Assembly (NCBI GenBank): GCA_002688335.1
Contig: NZCQ01000042.1
Location: 1-14,018, forward strand
Direction of reading: 5' to 3'
Length of the DNA stretch: 14,018 bases
DNA from: Candidatus Pacearchaeota archaeon
Lineage (GTDB): Archaea > Nanobdellota > Nanobdellia > Pacearchaeales > GW2011-AR1
Below the pieces are notes generated by a model, which saw only the letters and a list, made by a program, of their open reading frames with translations, did not search any database and was not told the DNA's origin. Position numbers and translations under genes: made by a program. This document shows, piece after piece, positions 1 through 8,003 of the stretch (its first letter is position 1; each line of letters begins with the position of its first letter).

Positions 1-3000
1 AAATCCTGTTGAAAAGATCCCAGGAGTGCTAGGCAAGTCCTTCAAATAAACACTATAATAAGAACCAATATCCTTCCCTGCAAAAATGTTAAAGTAAACT
101 TTGTAATGCGAAGTTGGAGGAACAGTAGCAGTAGTCAGCTTATCCTCTGAAAACCAAGCATGATATTGAGTCGGACTATCTGGTTGAATCAGAGCATCCA
201 AAAATCCTCCAGAACTTCCAGTAACTCCTGAAGAGATAAACGAACTACAAAAACTCCCTCCCCCCCCAACATAACTCCCAGTATCGGCCGTTTGCACTTG
301 TCCAAGCTGCCTAAAATTAAATGCTTGTATTGAATTAACCGCATAATGGTTAGTAAAATAATCCATAGCTCCCTGAGTGTTATCCCAAGCACTACTAACT
401 GTCAAATACTCTCCTCCCCCCCTAACCCCCTGACTTCCAGAAAAGCTCTCTTCAAATAATGCGCTCACAAACGGAACCGCTTGTTTATAAAAAAAGTCGC
501 ACATATAAACACTCTTTATCTCATCACAGATTCCAACATTTCTCCCAGTCTCTAAACTCTCATTCAAACAACTTACTGTTGAATTCAAAATACTAATATA
601 TCCATCAAGCCCTGCATGAACTCCGCTCAAACAAATTGGAACCGCAATTCCCTCTTGGAAATTAGGTAAACATAAAGACAAACTTCCCACAATTCCTGTC
701 TGAATAACATTATCAACCCTATATCTCCCTCCAAGATCACATCTAGACGCAGGACAAATCACAGGATCGCAAACATTAAACATAATATTACAATCACTAG
801 GAGACATAAAGTCAGTACATTGTCCTTGAGTATCGTCAAAACTAACTCCTGTTTCAAAAGTCTGTCCATTAATCGTAACCTTTTCCTTGCCATACTGGCC
901 ACTTGCAGACCTAATAGCCTGTTGAGCCTTACCTACCAATACCGAACTTTCTGATCCTGTCATTCCTGGAAAGCTCAAATCACTATGCACTCCATTATAA
1001 TATCTACATATATCATCCCCTCCCTTAAACTCTATCTTTCCATTTGGTCCAACATTACAAATATAATAATTAGTAACCCTTCCAGATTCGTCATAAGGAG
1101 TCCCAAAACCAGAAGTCACATAATTCATCCTAACATACCATCCATTCTTAATATCAAAAGGAATCGTAGAGGGCAAACCCCTATAAGGAGCCCGATCAAA
1201 ATACTGAACCCTTAAATTGTTAACATCAACCATAGGATTAACCAGTGCCTTATCACTAGTCTGTCTAATCTTATTAAGCCCAGCAAGACTCATATAATCA
1301 AATACAGAAGCCGTAGCATTAAGGTCTGTAATCTCTTTTCCTTCAATAGTATAAATCTTAATCTTACTACTATCCGGACTAAACACTCCCGGATTTCCTG
1401 CAACCTCATTAACTTTAACAATAACTTCTTTCCCAGCAACATCCTCATGAGCTTTAAACTCTCCTCCAGTGATTTGTTTCTGAGTCGGAATAAAGACCCT
1501 CACAACTTGATCTCCCTTCTCAAAATTCTTCAAAACATTTCCTGCATTCAGCTCAGCCCCTCCAATAACCTTCACATTTCCATAGGTAGTCTTATCACCA
1601 ACAGGATTCGTAGTTCCCAATCCCAAATTAAACTTATTAGCATTCTGCTCGCTTATTATTCTAGTTTGTTCTGCATCTTCAACCAACTTAGCTTCATTAA
1701 CAATCCTTGACAACTCATTTTCCCTATAAGATTCCAAAACCTCACTTCCTCCTTGAGCATTATACAAGGTCATTATCTCCCTCTGCTGCTTATAATCCAA
1801 ATTCTCCCATTTACAAACCTCCCCATAAGTAACCTTATTACCTCCTTGTCCCGGAAGAGTAACTTCCTTATCCTTAATCCCAGCACAAAAACTATCAAAT
1901 CTCTTTTTAAACAATTCCTCAATCTGCGTTTGATCATACTGACTACCAATCCCAAAAATTCCTCCAGGAGTTTTCTCAACTTGCCCTTGTATTCCCTTAA
2001 TTATTTGATTAGTCCCAGAGATTTGACCAGATAGTGCCTTAACATCTTGCTCAATCTTATCTTTATTACCTAACAAACACTGTTGCAATGTAGTATACTC
2101 CTTCTTACTAACTAACTCCTCGCATTTCTTATTCCAACCATTAGGCCCAGTCATTACCCTAGTTCTTGCAAGAGAAGTTCCACTATATCCATCAAACAAA
2201 CTCTTAGTAGTAAGTATAGCACTAGTAGCAAAGCAAGCCCCCTTCATAGTCTTAATAACAGTCCCAAGTTTTCTATTCACATCTTCCCAATTCTTAATTG
2301 CTTTCTTCAAATTATCTATAAATTCCCTTGTCCTCTCAGGACTCAACTGAATCAAACGTTTCTCAATAGCAATATTAAAAGATAGAGGAACCTCAGTCCT
2401 AGATCCAGCCAGATTAGGTAAAACTCTCACTCTAGCTTGCTGTTTCAATTCAACATTAACAAGTTTAACATTAACCCCATTAATACTTGTCTGATCCTTA
2501 CCACCCATAACTAATTCCTCCCTTCTAGAAATCTTATCACTATTCACATCATCATATTCATACTGTATATCTGCAGAATTGTCATCTAAAGAAAGCAATT
2601 GAATATTCACGTCATTCTCATTAGTAAAATCTCCAATTCCCAAATTGACTTCCTTTCCAGAAATCAAAAATACAGCACTCGCATCTTCTCTAGAAGGTTT
2701 CCGGAATTCAATCAAGTCAACAGAATAGCCAACTCCATCAACATCAACAGAACTCCTAGCATTAGTCCTATCATATTTAAACAAGTTATCACCTTCTAAC
2801 CTTACATTATCTGCCCAAAAAGAATCAGGATAACCCTCAATAAGTTGTCTTGCAAACTCTTGAGCCCTAACATTCATATTAAACCTCCTAGAAAGCTTAA
2901 ATGCCTCATAAAGTCCCTGAGCACTTAAAGGTTCTTCTCCTTCAGCAACTCTTTCACTGGGATAGAAATCATGCAAATCCTGATAAGAATTTATAGATTT

Positions 3001-4755
3001 ATCATAATAAATCCTAGATAACTCATTATTAAATTCAGTCTGATCTTGTATCAATAAAACATTATCAATTCTAATTCCATCATTAGGCCCTTCATTATCA
3101 ATCATCAAAACCCTCAAACTATCTTTAACCTCCTTATACTTTACACTGCCTAACTTCTTTCTGTACTGCTCAAGAACCTTATTACGAATCGTATCTATAT
3201 CTTTCTTGTCCTTAATTCCCTCAATAGTTTCAAATATCTCCTTATCTGCAAAAGACAATTCAGAATTAGAACTACTATCCTCAATAACCACTGCAAAATC
3301 AGAACCATCTATCCTTCCAATATATCCTAAGAACAGATTATCCTTAATCCTTTCATTAACAGAGATACTCCTTTCATTTCCATCTACTTCAAAACTAGCT
3401 ACTCCTGAACTAAGACTCAAATCAACCCTATCACCTGGACAACTTATCTGAACCTTACCACCCCCCCCAGTTATCTCTAATCCATTAACTCTACATCTAT
3501 CATTAATAACTCTATCTCCATTTGCAACCCATACCTGCTCACCATTTATAGTTAACAAGGCTGAATCAACAGGTGCAGAGATTTTTTCAAGAAACAATCT
3601 AAATCCTGCAGAGCAATAATTTCCACCAAGACTTAAAATTCCAGAAGTCTGACCCTCTCGCAATTGAACAGAACCCTCCCTATTATTTGCATCCCTATAC
3701 ATCGATATAACCGCAGTATTGTCATCTATTGAATCTGCCCTAACATATCCCCTACCCCCCCAGATACTACTCTCCCTAAAATCTCTTTGCCAATCTTCTT
3801 CACTTAGTTCATCAAGATAAAGGACAGTATTTCCAGTACCATACCCTCCAGCAGTATCGTAATCAACAACAGCAGTAATATTCCCAGTCACAAAGTCAGG
3901 CATACTACTTTCATTTGCCTGCCTATTCAAGACAATCACAATATAACCCATATCATCATTTATGGGAGAACTCGCATATTGATTACCGAAACCCCCATAG
4001 CTCCCAGAAGTCCCATAACTAGAGAAACTATTTCCAACACCACCACCAAACCCTCCAGTACCACTATTAAAAAGTCCTTGATTCCTTAAGGCAGATCTTC
4101 CAGGAAAATAACTCACTCCAGAAACCCCTCTTGGATACTCCCCTCTAATGCTCATACTCCTAATCCTTGTCCCACTAAGTAAAGGATTTGATTGAAAAGA
4201 AGTCAACTTGCAATAAACCGGAACATTCTGTTCCTCCAATAAATCAGATCGAACAACAGCAGGGCTACACCCTCCAGGAGCAATATGAATCAGAAAATTC
4301 AAATTATTTGCACAAAGTTGCTGATTGAATCCAAATCCACTCCCAGTTTGACCATACCCATATAATCCGCTAGCCCCAAAAGCCCCACTTCCCTGAGTAT
4401 ATCCAAACTGCCCAGTATTGCTATAACTATTAAAACTACCATATGAATTTGATTGATATCTAGGATCAACATACTGAACATTCCTAGAAGGATTATAATT
4501 ACCACTACTTACATAAGTATTCCGATTAACATTTTGATTTCCATAATAATATTGATTATCAAATCTATTACCATAATTCACATTACTCGGAACAGGATTG
4601 TTTCTATTACTGTACTGGTTATAATAATTAGGATTCTGATTATAAGTGCTATAAACATTATTGGGATTTTGATAATTAACATATTGAGCAAAAACCAACC
4701 CACTCATCAATAAAATAAATCCTATGAAAAGTAAAAAAAATCTTTTTCCCATCAT
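1..4755 (-). CDS. Giant secreted or surface protein, conserved DPANN type, C-terminus beyond window
   Basis: An open frame with no stop runs from ATG at 4755 to the window edge (1585 codons, still open). Residues 1-23 are a classic signal peptide: MMGKR, a hydrophobic core, then cleavage after VFA before Gln24. Residues about 24-150 are a low-complexity Asn/Tyr/Gln/Gly/Ser tract. The middle is mixed beta-rich and acidic sequence with a charged, probably helical part near residues 870-960. Residues about 1240-1420 are cysteine-rich (at least ten Cys, for example NVCDPVICPASRC and VPICLSGVHAGLDGY), which suggests disulphides outside the cell. The ATG overlaps the upstream stop as ATGA, so the two genes are probably translationally coupled; Met2 at 4752 is an alternative start. 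I recall similar large uncharacterised proteins in Pacearchaeota/Woesearchaeota but know no function. An S-layer, adhesin or host-contact role is only an inference. Four runs of seven or eight G lie in Gly codons. Confidence 0.85.
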   Translation of the reverse strand, partial: MMGKRFFLLFIGFILLMSGLVFAQYVNYQNPNNVYSTYNQNPNYYNQYSNRNNPVPSNVNYGNRFDNQYYYGNQNVNRNTYVSSGNYNPSRNVQYVDPRYQSNSYGSFNSYSNTGQFGYTQGSGAFGASGLYGYGQTGSGFGFNQQLCANNLNFLIHIAPGGCSPAVVRSDLLEEQNVPVYCKLTSFQSNPLLSGTRIRSMSIRGEYPRGVSGVSYFPGRSALRNQGLFNSGTGGFGGGVGNSFSSYGTSGSYGGFGNQYASSPINDDMGYIVIVLNRQANESSMPDFVTGNITAVVDYDTAGGYGTGNTVLYLDELSEEDWQRDFRESSIWGGRGYVRADSIDDNTAVISMYRDANNREGSVQLREGQTSGILSLGGNYCSAGFRLFLEKISAPVDSALLTINGEQVWVANGDRVINDRCRVNGLEITGGGGKVQISCPGDRVDLSLSSGVASFEVDGNERSISVNERIKDNLFLGYIGRIDGSDFAVVIEDSSSNSELSFADKEIFETIEGIKDKKDIDTIRNKVLEQYRKKLGSVKYKEVKDSLRVLMIDNEGPNDGIRIDNVLLIQDQTEFNNELSRIYYDKSINSYQDLHDFYPSERVAEGEEPLSAQGLYEAFKLSRRFNMNVRAQEFARQLIEGYPDSFWADNVRLEGDNLFKYDRTNARSSVDVDGVGYSVDLIEFRKPSREDASAVFLISGKEVNLGIGDFTNENDVNIQLLSLDDNSADIQYEYDDVNSDKISRREELVMGGKDQTSINGVNVKLVNVELKQQARVRVLPNLAGSRTEVPLSFNIAIEKRLIQLSPERTREFIDNLKKAIKNWEDVNRKLGTVIKTMKGACFATSAILTTKSLFDGYSGTSLARTRVMTGPNGWNKKCEELVSKKEYTTLQQCLLGNKDKIEQDVKALSGQISGTNQIIKGIQGQVEKTPGGIFGIGSQYDQTQIEELFKKRFDSFCAGIKDKEVTLPGQGGNKVTYGEVCKWENLDYKQQREIMTLYNAQGGSEVLESYRENELSRIVNEAKLVEDAEQTRIISEQNANKFNLGLGTTNPVGDKTTYGNVKVIGGAELNAGNVLKNFEKGDQVVRVFIPTQKQITGGEFKAHEDVAGKEVIVKVNEVAGNPGVFSPDSSKIKIYTIEGKEITDLNATASVFDYMSLAGLNKIRQTSDKALVNPMVDVNNLRVQYFDRAPYRGLPSTIPFDIKNGWYVRMNYVTSGFGTPYDESGRVTNYYICNVGPNGKIEFKGGDDICRYYNGVHSDLSFPGMTGSESSVLVGKAQQAIRSASGQYGKEKVTINGQTFETGVSFDDTQGQCTDFMSPSDCNIMFNVCDPVICPASRCDLGGRYRVDNVIQTGIVGSLSLCLPNFQEGIAVPICLSGVHAGLDGYISILNSTVSCLNESLETGRNVGICDEIKSVYMCDFFYKQAVPFVSALFEESFSGSQGVRGGGEYLTVSSAWDNTQGAMDYFTNHYAVNSIQAFNFRQLGQVQTADTGSYVGGGGSFCSSFISSGVTGSSGGFLDALIQPDSPTQYHAWFSEDKLTTATVPPTSHYKVYFNIFAGKDIGSYYSVYLKDLPSTPGIFSTGF

Positions 4756-6647
4756 TCAAATCTTACCCCCACATCACTTATATCAACCCTATTATAATTT
4801 ATCTGTAAATCCTCCACCTTAGAAGGGCTACCAAAACTGCTAACCCGAAGTACAATCTTATCATTACCTTCTAACTCCGATTCAGATATGAAATAATTCT
4901 GAGTTCCACCTCCTGAAACCCCCTGATTAACCTGTTGTCCAGGAATCTCAAGATCAAAACACTTTTCATCAGTAAATCCGAATATTCCTCCAATACCGCT
5001 AACTGGAACATCAATACACTTCTGCTCCACACTAGCAGCTAAATCAATACTAGCATCAGAATAAACAATCACCTTAATTTCATACTGTCCAGCAGTTAAC
5101 TCAACAAACTTCTGTTCAGGATATGCAACAGTTCTAGATTTCCCATCTTTCGTAAATGTAATAATAGAATTATCAACCCCACCAACACTCTCCACTTCAA
5201 CATCCAACTTATACTCTCTATCCAAAAACAAACTCAAACTACCAGGATTTATTGTTGAGAATATTTCTTCCTTAGTCTCATAACCATCAGCCCTAGCAAT
5301 AACAAATCCATTCTTGCACTGAGGAAACTTAGCATTTAATTCCCCATTATTAGTCTCCCCTATCCTGCAACTAGTATCTAAACACTTAAATTTAATTTCA
5401 GCTTCAATCGGTTCAAGATTAGTATTAAAAGTTGAAACACTTATATCAGCATTCTTATGTTGGCAAAGCTCAGGAACCTGATTAGGAATATGTGAACCTT
5501 CAATAGGCTCCCTAGGCTTATTCTTATTTATATAAACAACAACTGGGAATTGAAATATCTCGTCATCAAAATAAGTCTGAATCAATACTGGATATGCCAA
5601 ATCATAAACAAAATGATAAGGAACATAACAAAACCCTAACATTCCCAAGCCCTCTTGATTTCCAACACTCTCTGCAATCAACAATCCCCCATCATTAGGC
5701 CAAACTTCCATTTTATTAGGCCAATCTCTTGAAAAAAGAAAATTGACATTTGCCTCAATATCCTCTCCAAGATCATGAACAAAATATTCATTATCAGAAT
5801 TTCTAAGATCATAATAATCTCCCTTTATCTTTATAAACGGTATATTTGCTTCCAGCCCATTCATCAAATCATCTCTCACTTCTTCAACATTCCAAACAGC
5901 AGGATTGCATTGAACCTTAACTCCATCAACAGGAGCATACAATCTTAATACATCAACGCCATAATCTTCCAAAAACAAGCTTTCCTTAAAATCATCATAA
6001 ATCTTCCTAGCAATTTCATAAAATCTACCTAGATTAGAATTGGCCTCTACCAAATGCCTTCTAGAAGTCCAACTAGAATCTCCAAAATTAAAATTAAGTT
6101 CCTGATTAACCCTTACCTCAATACCCTTATTCTTTATCTTAGTATTAACAACAGCATCCCTTCCTTCAATCAAATAACCTCGTTCATTAAAAGAAGAGAA
6201 ATCACAATACTGAATCCTCTCAGAGATAAAATCATTCAACTCCTCTTCCATATCTCCAATACTGGGAACTTGCTCCTTTGCTAATCCATTCCCAGAGATA
6301 TAATACCAATAAGGAACCGGAACTACAAAATTCAAATAATTTGAAAAAGGCATAAAATCAGATCCTGCGCTAAAATCTGGCCCCATCATATGTCCCCCTT
6401 GTTGCCCAAGAACACTGGCCCCAATTTCAGCCTCTCTTTCAATACAACTAAGATAATGATTATACACTCCTTCAAAATCTTTTGGAGGCCCACCAAAAGA
6501 AAGCCCACTATACAAGAAAAAATATATCAGAATCCCAATAGCAATCACAATACCCAAAATGATTAGTGGTGTAACCTGCCCCCCGTTATTTCTGTTAAAC
6601 AATTTTCCATCACTCTTTTTTTTATAAACACAATTAGGCTTAATCAT
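4752..6647 (-). CDS. Membrane-anchored extracellular protein, partner of the giant surface protein
   Basis: About 631 residues from the chosen start (MIKPNCVYKKK). The frame is open to an earlier ATG at 6704, but the extra 19 residues are encoded by palindromic repeat P1 and are probably not conserved; ATGs at 6683 and 6674 are further options. A lysine/arginine-rich N-terminus precedes one hydrophobic segment at about residues 26-48 (VTPLIILGIVIAIGILIYFF), so the remaining roughly 580 residues should lie outside the cell. That part is rich in beta-type sequence, with scattered Cys (for example LCQHKNAD, KFKCLDTSCRIGE, KCIDVPVSG, EKCFDLEI). No enzyme motif was recognised. The gene is first in an operon with the giant protein and overlaps it by 4 bp (ATGA). 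The two likely act together at the cell surface. The NGGQVTP sequence before the membrane helix recalls an archaeal prepilin cleavage site but lacks the basic residue at -2. Confidence 0.85.
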   Translation of the reverse strand: MIKPNCVYKKKSDGKLFNRNNGGQVTPLIILGIVIAIGILIYFFLYSGLSFGGPPKDFEGVYNHYLSCIEREAEIGASVLGQQGGHMMGPDFSAGSDFMPFSNYLNFVVPVPYWYYISGNGLAKEQVPSIGDMEEELNDFISERIQYCDFSSFNERGYLIEGRDAVVNTKIKNKGIEVRVNQELNFNFGDSSWTSRRHLVEANSNLGRFYEIARKIYDDFKESLFLEDYGVDVLRLYAPVDGVKVQCNPAVWNVEEVRDDLMNGLEANIPFIKIKGDYYDLRNSDNEYFVHDLGEDIEANVNFLFSRDWPNKMEVWPNDGGLLIAESVGNQEGLGMLGFCYVPYHFVYDLAYPVLIQTYFDDEIFQFPVVVYINKNKPREPIEGSHIPNQVPELCQHKNADISVSTFNTNLEPIEAEIKFKCLDTSCRIGETNNGELNAKFPQCKNGFVIARADGYETKEEIFSTINPGSLSLFLDREYKLDVEVESVGGVDNSIITFTKDGKSRTVAYPEQKFVELTAGQYEIKVIVYSDASIDLAASVEQKCIDVPVSGIGGIFGFTDEKCFDLEIPGQQVNQGVSGGGTQNYFISESELEGNDKIVLRVSSFGSPSKVEDLQINYNRVDISDVGVRFE

Positions 6648-6658
6648 TCTCTTTTTCC

Positions 6659-6753
6659 TAAGAGAACTTTGCATATATGACATTTGCGAAGCAAATCGCA
6701 ACAAAGTTCTCTCTTAGAGAGTTTTGAAATTGAATTATTTCAAAACTCTCTTA
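6659..6753 (+). repeat. Palindromic repeat P1, compact copy
   Basis: Three stems are visible. H1: AGAGAACTTTG (6661-6671) with CAAAGTTCTCT (6702-6712), 11 bp. H2 inside it: ATTTGC (6682-6687), GAA loop, GCAAAT (6691-6696), followed by CGCA; its centre GCGAAGC is a sequence known to form an exceptionally stable DNA mini-hairpin. H3: 6716-6730 with 6737-6751, a perfect 15 bp stem around the loop TGAATT. The same layout recurs on the same strand at 11203-11392 and 12874-12966. It lies between the promoter at 6775-6784 and the likely start at 6647, so it may form the 5' leader of the surface-protein operon. Confidence 0.85.
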
Positions 6754-6774
6754 ACCTAGTAGAATAAAATTATG

Positions 6775-6784
6775 TATTTAAATG
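6775..6784 (-). promoter_or_regulatory. TATA box of the surface-protein operon
   Basis: CATTTAAATA on the minus strand matches the TTTAAATA boxes used elsewhere in the window. A start about 26 bp downstream falls near 6753, the edge of repeat P1, giving a leader of about 106 nt to the ATG at 6647. A weaker CATATATG inside P1 (6672-6679) sits about 28 bp before 6647 and could instead drive a leaderless message. Confidence 0.55.
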
Positions 6785-6790
6785 TTCTTT

Positions 6791-6871
6791 AGAAGTAAGT
6801 TTTCTAGAGGGTGAATAAATCAGTTCAGCCTCGGGCGGGTGGGCGGGTTAGAAATAACTGAATTGACTTCT
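6791..6871 (+). other. Hairpin with a perfect G-quadruplex loop, copy 1
   Basis: GGGCGGGTGGGCGGG at 6833-6847 is four G3 tracts with single-base linkers, the pattern of very stable parallel quadruplexes. It is flanked by an inner stem TCAGTT (6820-6825) with AACTGA (6856-6861) and an outer stem AGAAGT (6791-6796) with ACTTCT (6866-6871). An alternative pairing, CAGTTCA (6821-6827) with TGAACTG (6893-6899), would compete with the inner stem. It lies between the surface-operon promoter and tRNA-Val. The G-rich strand is the plus strand, opposite the neighbouring genes. Confidence 0.75.
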
Positions 6872-6930
6872 TAGTTAAGAAAATCGAGAGATTGAACTGT
6901 AAAAACTAAACGTCACTTAGAAGGAAAATA

Positions 6931-7001
6931 TGATCCTACCAAGAATCGAACTTGGGACTTATCTCAGTCAAAGATACGTTTTACCACTAAACCATAGGAT
7001 C
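6931..7001 (-). tRNA. tRNA-Val (anticodon GAC)
   Basis: A full cloverleaf of 71 nt on the minus strand: acceptor GATCCTA/TAGGATC, D stem GTTT/AAAC with GG in the loop, anticodon stem TATCT/AGATA around TTGACTG, variable loop AGTC, T stem CCAAG/CTTGG with loop TTCGATT, and discriminator A. Loop geometry puts GAC (complement of 6967-6969) at positions 34-36, which reads valine codon GUC; A73 fits valine. Two features are odd: U at position 37, where a purine is usual, and a 4-nt variable loop. No CCA is encoded and no intron is seen. The structure is certain; the amino-acid assignment is somewhat less so. Confidence 0.85.
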
Positions 7002-7028
7002 TTATTCTTAAAAAAATAAATCCAATTC

Positions 7029-7039
7029 CTTATATAAGT
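7029..7039 (-). promoter_or_regulatory. TATA box of tRNA-Val
   Basis: ACTTATATAAG on the minus strand is centred about 33 bp before the mature 5' end of the tRNA. This allows a short leader to be removed by RNase P. It lies just past the retropepsin stop codon. Confidence 0.5.
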
Positions 7040-7044
7040 TTTGC

Positions 7045-7455
7045 TTAAACTTTCTCAAAAACTACCTTATTTTCACCCTCAATAAAAGTTATCTCAAATT
7101 GTTCAAAAAATCCTTTCCTACCAATAATAATCCGACTATCTTCCTTCTTAGAAACTAATACTGAAACACTAAATTGATACTTCTCGCTCTCCTTACCAAA
7201 GATAATACTAATATATCCAAAATCAACTTTCATGCTATCACCGGTTATTCCGGATATTTCTGCTTCTTCTATATAATCTACACCAATAAAATCTGCAAAA
7301 TCTTTTGAAATTACTGATAAATCTGATCCAGAATCAAGGTAACCAAGCAAATCCACCCCATTATATTTCCCAACCAAGGTTATAGGTACGATCGGTCTGT
7401 TTATCATCTCTCCAGAACAAAGCTTAGTCGAATGATACTTATATGAGATAGTCAT
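7045..7455 (-). CDS. Retropepsin-like aspartic protease (clan AA)
   Basis: 136 residues from the ATG at 7455. Residues 38-50 (LGYLDSGSDLSVI) carry the Asp-Ser-Gly catalytic motif at D41-S42-G43 in the usual hydrophobic setting. Residues 109-117 (IIIGRKGFF) match the second conserved retropepsin element, the ILGR-gF strand that closes the active site. A length near 130 with one DSG is that of a single-lobe enzyme, so the active form should be a homodimer. The frame is open upstream to 7590, but that part lies on the DUF5678 gene in another frame, so the start one base after the upstream stop was chosen. No signal peptide or membrane segment is seen, so it is probably cytosolic. Substrate unknown. 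Confidence 0.8.
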   Translation of the reverse strand: MTISYKYHSTKLCSGEMINRPIVPITLVGKYNGVDLLGYLDSGSDLSVISKDFADFIGVDYIEEAEISGITGDSMKVDFGYISIIFGKESEKYQFSVSVLVSKKEDSRIIIGRKGFFEQFEITFIEGENKVVFEKV

Positions 7456-7456
7456 T

Positions 7457-7669
7457 TTAGAAAGAGTATGAAATGTAATTTCTTTCAGGTAATCTACCAA
7501 AAAGAGGTCTTTTCCCAGGATATCTTTCCTTAGTAATTTCATAAATTTCTTTAAATGAATCTCCACTAACCACAACCTTGCCATCAACAATTGCTATACA
7601 CTTACCAGCAAACTCAGTAAAAACCTCTTCATCAATAGCTTCAAAATTCTCAGTTATACTCATTCCCAT
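7457..7669 (-). CDS. DUF5678-like small protein
   Basis: 70 residues. The centre, EFAGKCIAIVDGKVVVSGDSF (residues 19-39), has the pattern I associate with DUF5678 (E-x-x-GK-hydrophobic-A-x-x-DGKVVxSG), followed by a helix (EIYEITKERY) and a short strand (PLFGRLP). The function of the domain is unknown. Its stop is followed after one base by the ATG of the retropepsin-like gene, so the two form an operon. I believe this pairing recurs in archaea and bacteria, which would suggest the small protein is a partner, substrate or inhibitor, but that cannot be tested here. The TATA box at 7691-7698 is centred 26 bp before ATG 7669, supporting this start over ATG 7663 and a leaderless message. Confidence 0.75.
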   Translation of the reverse strand: MGMSITENFEAIDEEVFTEFAGKCIAIVDGKVVVSGDSFKEIYEITKERYPGKRPLFGRLPERNYISYSF

Positions 7670-7690
7670 AAATTACATAGTTCTTCAATA

Positions 7691-7698
7691 TATTTAAA
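7691..7698 (-). promoter_or_regulatory. TATA box of the DUF5678/protease pair
   Basis: TTTAAATA on the minus strand is centred about 26 bp before ATG 7669, the same spacing as at the other leaderless genes here. Confidence 0.65.
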
Positions 7699-7713
7699 TT
7701 CATCGAATAATCT

Positions 7714-7995
7714 TTATTTCTTTCTCCTACCAATCATCCCTCCCTTAACCTGCCCCCAATTCCCATCAACATACCCAAAATCCAATTCACTAGCATCAAT
7801 CTTAGCAAGATAAATCAAATCTTCAAAAAAACTCTTGTTCATTAATCTCCTTTCAGAATAATAATTCTTCAAACTACTATAACTAACATTAACAAATTCA
7901 GCAAGACTTCGTAAAGACACACTACCAATTCTTTCAATAACTAAATCTAAAAACTTTCTTTGCCCTCCTTTCTTAAATCTAATTCTGTCTTGCAT
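7714..7995 (-). CDS. Small helix-turn-helix-like DNA-binding protein
   Basis: 93 residues, basic. Residues 14-50 read as helices with a turn (SLRSLAEFVNVSYSSLKNYY), like a helix-turn-helix in which a young recognition helix follows NVSYSS. The C-terminus NWGQVKGG (79-86) matches NWGAIKGG in the N-terminal part of the LAGLIDADG protein at 10030-11013; the spacing between the helical part and this motif is also similar. It could be a stand-alone version of that DNA-binding module: a regulator, or a leftover of a homing-endonuclease gene. There is no TATA box 25 bp before the ATG, where the strand is the C-rich side of a G-quadruplex hairpin. A weak CATTTAATTTTT at 8060-8071 would give a leader of about 45 nt. 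Target and role are unknown. Confidence 0.7.
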   Translation of the reverse strand: MQDRIRFKKGGQRKFLDLVIERIGSVSLRSLAEFVNVSYSSLKNYYSERRLMNKSFFEDLIYLAKIDASELDFGYVDGNWGQVKGGMIGRRKK

Positions 7996-8003
7996 ATTAA
8001 ATC

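Noticed and set aside
985..4713. Several short plus-strand frames opposite the giant surface gene, and two minus-strand frames within it.
   Set aside because: They are antisense or frame-shifted readings of one long open frame, rich in Ile/Ser/Asn/Pro and without promoters or known motifs.
6536..6604. Prepilin-like (class III) signal at the N-terminus of the membrane-anchored protein.
   Set aside because: NGGQVTP lacks the basic residue at -2 that the archaeal prepilin peptidase usually needs, and the protein is far larger than a pilin.
6648..6704. The longest form of the membrane-anchored protein, starting at 6704.
   Set aside because: The added 19 residues come from repeat P1. It is kept as an alternative but the start after the repeat is more likely.
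7045..7669. The DUF5678 and retropepsin frames might be one gene broken by a frameshift.
   Set aside because: Each has its own complete domain, and a stop then an ATG one base later is normal operon spacing. The extra N-terminal residues of the long protease frame only shadow the upstream gene.
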